The notes: generated by a model from the letters alone, not told the origin. A DNA stretch of 5,275 nucleotides from Hadesarchaea archaeon (GCA_030601665.1 JAUWBP010000065.1:1-5275); one strand, 5' to 3'. Counted from the first letter of the stretch, positions 1 to 5,275 are shown. Program-made: numbers and translations.

Positions 1-261
1 GCGGGTGAGCTCAGGCGGCACACGCTTGACTTGATAAGGGCAGACGAGGTTGATCGAGCGGAGCAAGCGCTCAAGTTCATGGAGGAAATCTTTGAGCTGC
101 TTATGGAGTTCGACTACCCGGACGCTATTTTACCCGGGATGAAGCGGAGGCAGGATATAGTCCGGCGGGTGCTGGAGAAGACCCGCGGTGACCTGACGAT
201 CGCGCTCAGGCAACAAAGGCTTGAACGGGCGCTTGAACGCGTCAAGTGGGAGAAAAAGTAG
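1..261 (+). CDS. Translin family protein, C-terminal part (5' end outside window)
   Basis: The reading frame is open from base 1 (first codon GCG) to a TAG at 259-261, giving 86 residues of a protein whose start lies upstream. The fragment opens with GELRRHTLDLIRADEVDRAE, continues through an acidic helix containing FELLMEFDYPDAILPG, and closes with a basic stretch RRVLEKTRGDLT. This order (GELRR, FDYPDA, then KTRGDLT) is what I recognise from the C-terminus of archaeal translin homologues. These are all-helical proteins that form oligomeric rings binding single-stranded DNA or RNA; in eukaryotes translin works with TRAX in RNA processing, and the archaeal role is poorly defined. The tail after GDLT is a charged helix ending WEKK. 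A TTG at 31 is in frame but is internal to the conserved region, so it is not a start. The next gene, sepS, begins 142 bases downstream behind its own AT-rich leader, so co-transcription is uncertain. Confidence 0.82.
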   Translation, partial: AGELRRHTLDLIRADEVDRAEQALKFMEEIFELLMEFDYPDAILPGMKRRQDIVRRVLEKTRGDLTIALRQQRLERALERVKWEKK

Positions 262-403
262 GTTAATTATTATTTTCGGCGGCGCCATATCACCAAAATA
301 GCTTAAACGCTGTTCTTTAGAATAAAACTCGGAGAAAAGACAAAGTTCTTTTACTCAAAAAGAAAGAACGAAAGATTGCAAGAGATATATAGTTGGGGAA
401 AAG
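262..403 (+). promoter_or_regulatory. AT-rich leader/promoter region of sepS with a short hairpin
   Basis: This 142-base gap contains no gene. It holds a perfect 7-base inverted repeat, GTTCTTT at 345-351 and AAAGAAC at 363-369, with an 11-base loop. The same heptamer also occurs directly repeated at 312-318. An AT-rich box at 317-327 (TTAGAATAAAA core) is a possible TATA element; with the usual archaeal spacing of about 25 bases, transcription would begin near 345 and the hairpin would sit at the 5' end of the sepS leader. A stronger-looking TATATA at 385-390 is only about 16 bases from the ATG, too close for that start. T-rich sequence just after the translin stop (265-275) could end transcription from upstream. 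All functional readings here are inference. Confidence 0.35.
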
Positions 404-1987
404 ATGAAGTTCGATATAAGAAAAATTAAAGAGGAAGCGAAGAAGGACCACGAAAAAGCTTGGTTAGAAACAGCACGGCTCCTGAAAACAAGAGGCAAGC
501 TTTTCACCTTAATTAAAAAGCCGAGTCAACATCCTCTGCCAGAACTCGCAACTAAAGTGAGGGAAGTTCTTTTAAGCATGGGTTTTACTGAAGCTTATCT
601 CCCAACGATAGTCGATGTTAATGAAGTACGGCGCCAATATGGTCCTGAAGCGCTAGTGATTCTAGACAGAGTATTTTTCCTAGCAAGTCTTGACCGGCCC
701 GATATTGGAATAAGCAAAAATAAACTCGGGAAAATAAATGATATAATCGCCGGGTTCACAAAAGTAGAAAAATTGAAGGAAATTTTTAGAAAATACAAAA
801 AGGCAGAAATCAGCTCCGATGATTTGATTGAGGTAATGGTCAAGGAGCTTGATGTAGGGGAGGGGCAAGCCACTAAACTCATCTCGGAAGTTTTTCCTGA
901 GTTTAAGGCGTTGAAGCCACTCCCAACTAACTTGACTTTGAGATCTCACACCACTTCTCTTTGGTTTCCGGTCCTTTCTGAAATGATCAAACGTGAGCCC
1001 CTACCATTACAACTCTTCTCGATTGGTCAAAAGTTTAGAAGGGAGCAGCGACTTGACCCGACGCATCTCTATGAGTCATGGACAGCCTCGGTGGTCATCG
1101 TTGCTGAAAAGATAAGCCTTGAAGATGGGGAGCGAATAACTCGAGAAATATTGAGCAAGCTGGGATTCGCAGAGGTGAAGTTCTCGATGAAAGCCGCAAC
1201 CTCGAAGTACTACGCGCCACGAACGGAATTCGAGGTGTTTGTCAAGCACCCTCGCACGGGAGAGTACCTTGAAGTCGGCAATGCTGGTTTTTACAGCCCA
1301 GTGGCGCTGAGCAATTATGATATCGCTTTTCCCGTCTTCAACCTCGGTATAGGACTCGAGCGCGTGCTGATGATTGAGACCGGTGAGGTGGACATGCGCG
1401 TGCTCGTCTACCCTTACCTTTACAAGCCAGCCGAGTTTTCGGACGCGCAATTGGCTAAAATGATCAAGCTTGAGCGCGCGCCCGAGAGCGAGGTAGGGCG
1501 AGAGATCGCTGCATCAATCGCGCGCGTGGCAGAGCGGCACGCCGACGAGCCCAGTCCCTGCGAGTTTCCAGTTTTCGAAGGCAAGTTGCTGGATAGACAG
1601 GTGGTGGTCAAGGTGATCGAACCAGAGCGTGGCACGAAGCTCATCGGGCCGGCAGGATTCAACGAAGTCTATGTTTATGGGGGAAACATCGTCGGGGTTC
1701 CCCCAAAGGGATGGGAGCAAGATGAGTTTTTGAACAAAGTTCGGACCAAGGGTACTTCGACCGGCATCCGATACATCGATGCTTTTGCAGCACTCGCGGT
1801 GAGCGAGATTGAGCAAGCTGGTCGCGGAGGCAAACGCCAAGTCAAGGTTCGTGTGAGAAACGTGAAGCTTCCGAGTGACCTTAATTTAGCGATTGAGGAG
1901 GCAGCGCAGCGCTACGTCACCTCGAACAAGAAGCGCATTGACGTTCGCGGGCCAGTTTTCACAACGGTGGTCGCTGAGTTCAGCTAG
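404..1987 (+). CDS. sepS: O-phosphoserine--tRNA(Cys) ligase (SepRS)
   Basis: This cytoplasmic class II aminoacyl-tRNA synthetase charges tRNA-Cys with O-phosphoserine; SepCysS then converts Sep-tRNA to Cys-tRNA. It is complete at 527 residues, near the usual length of 530-540. The N-terminal helical segment (1-50) leads into motif 1 (about 51-74, FTEAYLPTIVDVNE). A family-typical charged helical insertion follows (about 100-170), then the LRSHTTS strand (179-185), motif 2 (205-229, FSIGQKFRREQ and HLYESWTAS), the EVFVKHP and YLEVGNAGFYSP strands (277-299), and motif 3 (312-325, FNLGIGLERVLM). The rest is the C-terminal tRNA-binding region. T184, S225/T227/S229 and N313 are candidates for the phosphate-binding residues known in SepRS. 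ATG at 404 is the only start that keeps the N-terminus; the site before it (TTGGGGAAAAG) is a weak ribosome binding site. The stop is TAG, followed one codon later by in-frame TGA. Sampled rows in the 5' half are about 32-42% GC and in the 3' half 57-62%, an odd internal shift. SepCysS and tRNA-Cys are not in the window. Confidence 0.97.
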   Translation: MKFDIRKIKEEAKKDHEKAWLETARLLKTRGKLFTLIKKPSQHPLPELATKVREVLLSMGFTEAYLPTIVDVNEVRRQYGPEALVILDRVFFLASLDRPDIGISKNKLGKINDIIAGFTKVEKLKEIFRKYKKAEISSDDLIEVMVKELDVGEGQATKLISEVFPEFKALKPLPTNLTLRSHTTSLWFPVLSEMIKREPLPLQLFSIGQKFRREQRLDPTHLYESWTASVVIVAEKISLEDGERITREILSKLGFAEVKFSMKAATSKYYAPRTEFEVFVKHPRTGEYLEVGNAGFYSPVALSNYDIAFPVFNLGIGLERVLMIETGEVDMRVLVYPYLYKPAEFSDAQLAKMIKLERAPESEVGREIAASIARVAERHADEPSPCEFPVFEGKLLDRQVVVKVIEPERGTKLIGPAGFNEVYVYGGNIVGVPPKGWEQDEFLNKVRTKGTSTGIRYIDAFAALAVSEIEQAGRGGKRQVKVRVRNVKLPSDLNLAIEEAAQRYVTSNKKRIDVRGPVFTTVVAEFS

Positions 1988-2816
1988 TTTTGAAAAGATT
2001 CCTGAGTTTTTCCATCCCCTTCCGGCCAGTTTCCAGTGGGTGCTTGGGGTTCCAGAGTTCAGCTATCAGCAACCCACCGTAGTTTATCGCTCGCAGGGCC
2101 TCAACTACGGGTTTGAAATCGATATCGCCATCACCCGGCGGCAGGTGATCATCGTCCTTGCCGTGGTTGTCGTGCACATGCACATGAACCAGATGTTCGC
2201 GCAGGCCCTCGATGGCTTTTGCGATCACTGGCCCGGTAGCCTTCCTTCCGGCCCTTCGTTCGGCCAGATGGGCGTGTCCGATGTCGAACGCCACCTTGGC
2301 TCCTTCAAGCTCGAGCACGAGTCGCTTGAGTTCTTCAACGGTCGATGGGTAGGTGGCGAGCTGCCCACCCGCATTCTCGAGAGCCAGGGTCACGCCTCGT
2401 TCTCTCGCGTAGGGTAGGCATTGCTCGAGGAACCTGCGATATCGTCGTTTCGCTCCCTCCAAGAAATCCTTGGCCTCTGGGACGGGGCACCTCCCGAAAT
2501 GGAGCACGACGATCTCCCCTCCGAGCGCGCGGCAGGCATCAATGCTCCGTCCGATCTGCTTGAGCGTCAGCTTCTGGAGCTCGCGGTGATGACTGGCTGA
2601 ATTCAAATCCCAGAAGCTCCCATGCACCGAAACCCGGAGCCCATGGGCGTCGAGGAGTTCCTTTATACCAGAGAGTTTGTGTTGGTCGAAGTCGGGCAGG
2701 AAGTGCGGGGCATCGTAGATTATTTCAACACATTCCGCGCCAAGCTTTGCTGAAAACTTGACAATGTCCTCGATGGAGGCATTTGGAAACAGTAGGGAGG
2801 AGAATCCTAGTTTCAT
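1980..2816 (-). CDS. Sugar phosphate isomerase/epimerase-like TIM-barrel protein, distal copy
   Basis: A 278-residue protein of the xylose isomerase-like/AP endonuclease 2 barrel family (the COG1082 type), which includes sugar and inositol isomerases, epimerases and endonuclease IV. The substrate cannot be read from sequence. It begins MKLGFSSLLF, a typical first strand, and keeps the expected metal-site residues at strand ends: E147 in LALEN, D178 and H181 in FDIGH, the HVHVHD cluster (211-216), and E253 in IAELW. H65 (VHG) and H106 (LHFG) fit the barrel core, and HLPPGDGDIDF (224-234) is the usual loop after the histidine cluster. I chose ATG at 2816; an in-frame TTG at 2858 would add 14 residues that precede the first barrel strand and overlap the upstream gene. 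With the ATG start the gap to the upstream paralogue is 20 bases, suggesting one transcript, though no ribosome binding site is evident. The TGA stop overlaps the end of convergent sepS by 8 bases. It is GC-rich, unlike its partner. Confidence 0.88.
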   Translation of the reverse strand: MKLGFSSLLFPNASIEDIVKFSAKLGAECVEIIYDAPHFLPDFDQHKLSGIKELLDAHGLRVSVHGSFWDLNSASHHRELQKLTLKQIGRSIDACRALGGEIVVLHFGRCPVPEAKDFLEGAKRRYRRFLEQCLPYARERGVTLALENAGGQLATYPSTVEELKRLVLELEGAKVAFDIGHAHLAERRAGRKATGPVIAKAIEGLREHLVHVHVHDNHGKDDDHLPPGDGDIDFKPVVEALRAINYGGLLIAELWNPKHPLETGRKGMEKLRNLFKTS

Positions 2817-2836
2817 CGCGTTGGGTTTGGATAGTT

Positions 2837-3682
2837 TTATCTTATCAAACTCCTGCAAAATTCTAAATTGTTTTTAAGGTCTTCCTCGGATGCGTAAACC
2901 CATTTTCTTGTATAGAAAGTTTCTAGGACAACATATCTGCAACTTGTCTTTTTAATTGCCCTAACGATGTTTTCAAAATTCAAGTTCCCTTTCCCAATAA
3001 CAAAGTGATCTTTTGGTTTCAAGTTGTCTCCAAGTAAGCAATCGTGGAGGTGAACGGTCAAAACACGATCTTTAAAAAGGTCGAGCCAATCATCTATCTC
3101 CAGTTTTTCGCCTGACCCCCCTTTTGCATGTTGAATTTCCCATTTAGATACAACAGCGTGACCAACGTCGAAGCAAAAATTTAGCGCACTGATATTATCT
3201 AGAAGAAGCTTGATATCGCTTGGACGCCCGAAGAGGCGGCTAGGATTATTTTCAATCGTGACTGGAAAACTTCTCCCAAAATTTACTATCGTGCGGGCCG
3301 CCTCTAACGCTTTATTAAAAATTTTCTTTCTTATTTCTTCGAAGCTAGAAGTTGCAATGTGTCCAAATTGATGAAAATTGAAATATAGAGGATTGAACCC
3401 TTCCGCAAATTTTAAGCATTTTTCGTAAATCTTCAGGCAAGCATCAGAAATCTCATCCCTTGGATGGAAGAGAACCTTCCCAGACCAAGGTCCGTGGAAT
3501 GATATCCCTAATCCATACTCTTCTTTTAGTTTTTCCAACAATCCTATCTCTTCACTTGTCAGTTGATCCGGCCAAGGGTAGTCCAAGGAAAGTTCGACAA
3601 AGTCAAATCCCAGCCTGTGTGCTTTTTCAAATGCGGGCTGTAGGGGCCTATCTCCATACCAGACACTTGACGCAAATTTCAT
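2837..3682 (-). CDS. Sugar phosphate isomerase/epimerase-like TIM-barrel protein, promoter-proximal copy
   Basis: A 281-residue member of the same barrel superfamily as the following gene and a likely distant paralogue. The same landmarks occur in the same order: MKFASSVWYG first strand, E30 in FVELS, H63 (FHG), H104 (FNFHQFG), E144 in VTIEN, D172 and H175 in FDVGH, H211 and H213 in VHLHD, a GKGNLNF loop (230-236) and E254 in VLETF. A metal-dependent sugar isomerase or epimerase, or a related lyase-type enzyme, is the best description; the reaction is unknown. ATG at 3682 matches the start of the first strand and lies about 27 bases from an AT-rich box, so the mRNA may be leaderless. It stops with TAA at 2837-2839, 20 bases before its partner. 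Its base composition is low (row 3301-3360 is 18 G/C of 60) compared with its partner (row 2221-2280 is 41 of 60), which suggests different ancestry rather than recent duplication. Endonuclease IV is less likely because the chain lacks its nine-strand metal set as far as I can judge. Confidence 0.87.
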   Translation of the reverse strand: MKFASSVWYGDRPLQPAFEKAHRLGFDFVELSLDYPWPDQLTSEEIGLLEKLKEEYGLGISFHGPWSGKVLFHPRDEISDACLKIYEKCLKFAEGFNPLYFNFHQFGHIATSSFEEIRKKIFNKALEAARTIVNFGRSFPVTIENNPSRLFGRPSDIKLLLDNISALNFCFDVGHAVVSKWEIQHAKGGSGEKLEIDDWLDLFKDRVLTVHLHDCLLGDNLKPKDHFVIGKGNLNFENIVRAIKKTSCRYVVLETFYTRKWVYASEEDLKNNLEFCRSLIR

Positions 3683-3703
3683 GGTTCAAAATCTGGGATT
3701 GGA

Positions 3704-3715
3704 CCTTAAAAATTC
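3704..3715 (-). promoter_or_regulatory. Possible TATA box for the tandem isomerase genes
   Basis: On the minus strand the sequence GAATTTTTAAGG stands out in the 51-base gap between the endonuclease V stop and the isomerase ATG. Its centre is about 27 bases before the ATG at 3682, the spacing expected for a leaderless archaeal transcript; no Shine-Dalgarno sequence is present, which agrees. The T-run could instead help end the endonuclease V transcript, or do both. Confidence 0.4.
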
Positions 3716-3733
3716 GCCTAGTGGGAGGCAATG

Positions 3734-4396
3734 TCAGTGAGATTTCATCGCTCGCGTGGCGAGTTCGTGGGCGGCTCGCAAAGGTTCCGGCAGACGAAAT
3801 CCTCGTGTCGTTTCAAGCGCAATCCGAATGGCCGTTTTGAGCGAAAGTCCGTGGCCGATGCTCACGTATACGGGCCTGTTGGAAGACTGCGTTCGAAGCA
3901 CGACCCCTACGATTTCCCCGTTATCTTTGAGTAGCGAGCACGCGCCGCGTTCCCGCTTCGGCTCTTCAGCCCTCCCGCACAATCTGTTCTTCGCTACCCC
4001 TAACGTCGGCTTGTTCAGCGTCACCCCAAGGTGGCATGCCAGACCGGCTCGGCGGGGGTGCGCTAACCCTTGAGCACCTACCATGTAAACATCCGCATCC
4101 GTACCTTCGACTACCTTCAGCATCCCCTCGAGCTCTCGAAATGCCAGAAAGGTCGGGATGTATGGGAACCTCATCCTGACTCTGACGGCTTTTCGTTCGA
4201 GTACCTCAAGACTTTTGTAATCGAGCACCGCGCAGGCGGCGTAGGCCAGCCCGCTTCGTGCGAAAGAGATGTCACACCCGGCGATGCGCTTGAGTTTCTT
4301 GAAACGATTCTTGCGCACTACCCGCTTGGCTACCCGCGCTTGGAGCCGAGCCAACTCGTCGAGGTCCAACTTCGGGGGGCGTAGGATGGGAAGCAT
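3734..4396 (-). CDS. nfi: Endonuclease V homologue, third catalytic aspartate replaced
   Basis: Endonuclease V nicks DNA (and in some organisms RNA) near deaminated bases, mainly inosine. The protein is 220 residues, normal for the family. It shows the RNase H-like core: GCDISF with D42, then FPYIPTFLAFRE with the wedge tyrosine Y79 and E88, GLAHPRRAGLACHLGV (110-125), GVAKNRL with K136, and the C-terminal YVSIGH with H182. In characterised enzymes the third carboxylate lies in a VDGxG motif just before AHPR; here positions 106-110 read VGAQG, so that aspartate is glycine (codon GGT). Activity may be altered or another residue may substitute. ATG at 4396 is supported by an AAGGTG ribosome binding site 6 bases upstream. 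The frame stays open much farther upstream, but that extension is low-complexity sequence antisense to the zinc protein and polymerase genes and is not coding. The gene is divergent from that pair and lies 51 bases before the isomerase genes on the same strand. Confidence 0.93.
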   Translation of the reverse strand: MLPILRPPKLDLDELARLQARVAKRVVRKNRFKKLKRIAGCDISFARSGLAYAACAVLDYKSLEVLERKAVRVRMRFPYIPTFLAFRELEGMLKVVEGTDADVYMVGAQGLAHPRRAGLACHLGVTLNKPTLGVAKNRLCGRAEEPKRERGACSLLKDNGEIVGVVLRTQSSNRPVYVSIGHGLSLKTAIRIALETTRGFRLPEPLRAAHELATRAMKSH

Positions 4397-4402
4397 TTTG
4401 GG

Positions 4403-4408
4403 CACCTT
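4403..4408 (-). promoter_or_regulatory. Ribosome binding site of endonuclease V
   Basis: Minus-strand AAGGTG lies 6 bases before the ATG at 4396 and matches the archaeal anti-Shine-Dalgarno target. It decides the start, since the frame stays open far upstream and also offers GTG codons at 4405 and 4411. Confidence 0.6.
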
Positions 4409-4466
4409 CACTGGCAATTTTGCGGCGAAGTTATTAATTTTGAGCACATAACAGATTTTGGTAAAT
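4409..4466. promoter_or_regulatory. Divergent promoter region between endonuclease V and the zinc protein
   Basis: Only 70 bases separate the two divergent ATGs (4396 minus, 4467 plus). One AT-rich core, TTATTAATTTT at 4431-4441, is placed suitably for both directions: about 32 bases before the plus-strand ATG and about 40 before the minus-strand ATG. With a start site about 25 bases from the core, leaders would be roughly 7 and 15 bases, the latter just long enough to include the AAGGTG site. A second, separate TATA element for each direction is not obvious. Confidence 0.42.
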
Positions 4467-4640
4467 ATGCGGGCGAAAGGGCCAAAGTGTAAGCTTTGCG
4501 GCAAGACCGTCCAGATGATGAGCCACGACGCCGCATATGTCAAAATAGTGAAGCCCGGTGAGGTAAAGGCGAGCTTCGTCTGCTGGAAGTGCGCGGAGAA
4601 ACTGCTGGGCGACAAGCTTGGAGAGATCACGAGCGCGTAG
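4467..4640 (+). CDS. Small four-cysteine zinc-binding protein
   Basis: A 57-residue protein that I do not recognise as a named family. It carries two CxxC knuckles, C8-K-L-C11 and C39-W-K-C42, separated by 27 residues, the pattern of a zinc ribbon or treble-clef-like fold; the CGK and CWKC contexts are typical. The linker is mixed polar with possible beta strands (AYVKIVKPG, KASFVCW), and the C-terminus is a short helix AEKLLGDKLGEI. It is basic near the N-terminus. There is no signal peptide or membrane segment, so it is cytoplasmic. ATG at 4467 is preferred; a TTG at 4458 would add only three residues. The stop TAG is 18 bases before the probable TTG start of the downstream polymerase gene, in the same frame, so the two are probably one operon. 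A nucleic-acid-binding accessory for that polymerase is possible but is inference from position alone. Confidence 0.72.
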   Translation: MRAKGPKCKLCGKTVQMMSHDAAYVKIVKPGEVKASFVCWKCAEKLLGDKLGEITSA

Positions 4641-4648
4641 GGCAAGCT

Positions 4649-4654
4649 AGGTGG
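4649..4654 (+). promoter_or_regulatory. Ribosome binding site of the winged-helix polymerase gene
   Basis: AGGTGG lies 4 bases before TTG at 4659. It is the best Shine-Dalgarno match in the gap and is the main reason to prefer this TTG over the ATG at 4692, which has only GAGG about 11 bases upstream. The spacing is slightly short. Confidence 0.5.
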
Positions 4655-4658
4655 ACTA

Positions 4659-5275
4659 TTGCCGAAAGCGACACCTGAGGACCACGCACTTATGACGCTT
4701 GCCATCAAGCGTCGCGGCAAGTTCGTTGATGTGCCGCACGTCCAGGAGAAACTGAGCCGCGATGCAGGTGAGAAGTTCTCGGAGGAGGGAACGCGAGAAC
4801 TCCTAGGTGCTCTCGATAAAAAGGGTTGGGTCGAGAGCAAAGCCAGTGAGTTCGCGATCACTGATACCGGACGCAAGTACTTCGTCAAGCGGTGGCGGGA
4901 GGTCAGGGAGCAACTAAACCAGGACTACCTCAAGGTCTACAGCGCAAAGCAATACTATCCTCACGTGGTCGATGCTCTGCTCGAGTTCTGCCGCGACCGC
5001 TGGGTGTCGGTCTTTCGCCTCTTCACCGAGCGCGCGTGGCTCCAGCGAAAGTTAGGCCCCCGCTACATCACGATAAAAAGTGCGAAGGACGTGCAGCGGT
5101 GGCTAGACGTGCACGGCATCGATTTCATCCCTTACATCCATCGCGTGGACGCAGATCGCCCCGACTGGCTCGTAATCGACTTCGACGCGGGCAAAAAAGT
5201 TGAGCTCGATCGGACGAAGGGGGTGGTCCATGAGGCATATAAGGTGCTCGCTGGATACGGAATCGAACCGGCGAT
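4659..5275 (+). CDS. Winged-helix protein fused to a LigD-like primase/polymerase domain (3' end outside window)
   Basis: At least 205 residues are open to the window edge. Residues about 10-80 look like a winged helix: a helical start (LMTLAIKRRGKFVDV), a recognition-helix-like segment EEGTRELLGALDKKGWVE and a wing ending FAITDTGRKYF. From about 90 the sequence matches the archaeo-eukaryotic primase superfamily branch found as the polymerase domain of LigD: KQYYPHVVDALLEFCRDRW (97-115), GPRYITIKSAKDVQRWLD (133-150), then FIPYIHRVDADRPDWLVIDFDAG (156-178). D174 and D176 form the catalytic DxD that binds metal. The later SGGKGLH-type motif would lie beyond the window. Such enzymes extend or fill in DNA, often adding ribonucleotides, in break repair, and some prime synthesis. 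The start is TTG at 4659 (AGGTGG site) or ATG at 4692; the TTG adds 11 residues. No ligase or nuclease domain precedes the polymerase. It follows the zinc protein in the same frame after one TAG and is divergent from endonuclease V, suggesting DNA repair. The fold call is good; the exact role is open. Confidence 0.8.
   Translation, partial: MPKATPEDHALMTLAIKRRGKFVDVPHVQEKLSRDAGEKFSEEGTRELLGALDKKGWVESKASEFAITDTGRKYFVKRWREVREQLNQDYLKVYSAKQYYPHVVDALLEFCRDRWVSVFRLFTERAWLQRKLGPRYITIKSAKDVQRWLDVHGIDFIPYIHRVDADRPDWLVIDFDAGKKVELDRTKGVVHEAYKVLAGYGIEPA

Noticed and set aside
385..390. TATATA as the sepS TATA box
   Set aside because: It is only about 16 bases before the ATG, so the transcript would begin inside the gene, and no later start would preserve motif 1.
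2148..2188. Histidine/aspartate-rich stretch in the distal isomerase (HVHVHDNHGKDDDHLPPG) as a special metal-storage segment
   Set aside because: This is the usual HxHD...G loop of the barrel family, with the metal-site histidine, not an added element.
1893..2417. A 174-residue plus-strand open frame crossing the sepS end
   Set aside because: It is antisense to the distal isomerase gene and overlaps the sepS C-terminus. Its composition is that of a shadow frame, and the isomerase shows conserved metal ligands.
4638..4640. TAG as a pyrrolysine codon joining the zinc protein and polymerase
   Set aside because: Three of the six stops in the window are TAG, a ribosome binding site and TTG follow, and no pylS or pylT is visible. 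It is kept only as a low-likelihood alternative.
4397..4888. A long minus-strand extension of the endonuclease V frame (164 extra residues)
   Set aside because: It is low-complexity Ser/Pro-rich sequence antisense to the zinc protein and winged-helix gene, both of which show real motifs. The ATG at 4396 has a good ribosome binding site and matches the family length.
4892..5203. A 103-residue plus-strand open frame
   Set aside because: It overlaps the polymerase gene in another frame and has an Arg/Pro/His-rich shadow composition with no motif. The true frame shows RPDWLVIDFD.
1..5275. CRISPR arrays, insertion sequences, tRNA or rRNA genes
   Set aside because: No regular spaced repeats, transposase motifs, terminal inverted repeats or tRNA-like arms were seen on either strand by reading.

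Overview
The window is archaeal. The clearest marker is a complete O-phosphoseryl-tRNA synthetase (SepRS), an enzyme of the indirect cysteine-tRNA route. It is known mainly from methanogens, Archaeoglobales and some uncultured archaeal lineages. The end of an archaeal translin homologue, an endonuclease V with the archaeal PYIPTF motif, short AT-rich promoter-like boxes, GGTG-type ribosome binding sites and a probable TTG start all agree with this. I cannot name a lineage.

Layout: (1) 1-261, plus strand, is the C-terminus of a translin-family protein. (2) 262-403 is an AT-rich intergenic stretch with a small hairpin. (3) 404-1987, plus strand, is sepS. (4) 1980-3682, minus strand, holds two tandem sugar phosphate isomerase/epimerase-like TIM-barrel genes; the distal one overlaps the end of sepS by 8 bases, tail to tail. 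(5) 3734-4396, minus strand, is endonuclease V. (6) 4397-4466 is a 70-base divergent promoter region. (7) 4467-4640, plus strand, is a 57-residue four-cysteine zinc-binding protein. (8) 4659-5275, plus strand, is the start of a protein with an N-terminal winged helix joined to a LigD-like archaeo-eukaryotic primase/polymerase domain, cut by the window end.

The most interesting part is 3734-5275. A deaminated-base repair nuclease homologue that lacks one canonical catalytic aspartate is divergent from a two-gene unit made of a small zinc protein and a winged-helix primase-polymerase. The zinc protein and polymerase are in the same reading frame, separated by one TAG and 18 bases. I infer a DNA repair or damage-tolerance neighbourhood; no experiment is implied.

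Base composition is mosaic. The 5' part of sepS and the promoter-proximal isomerase gene are AT-rich (sampled 60-base rows about 30-42% GC), while the 3' part of sepS and the distal isomerase gene are GC-rich (sampled rows about 55-68%).
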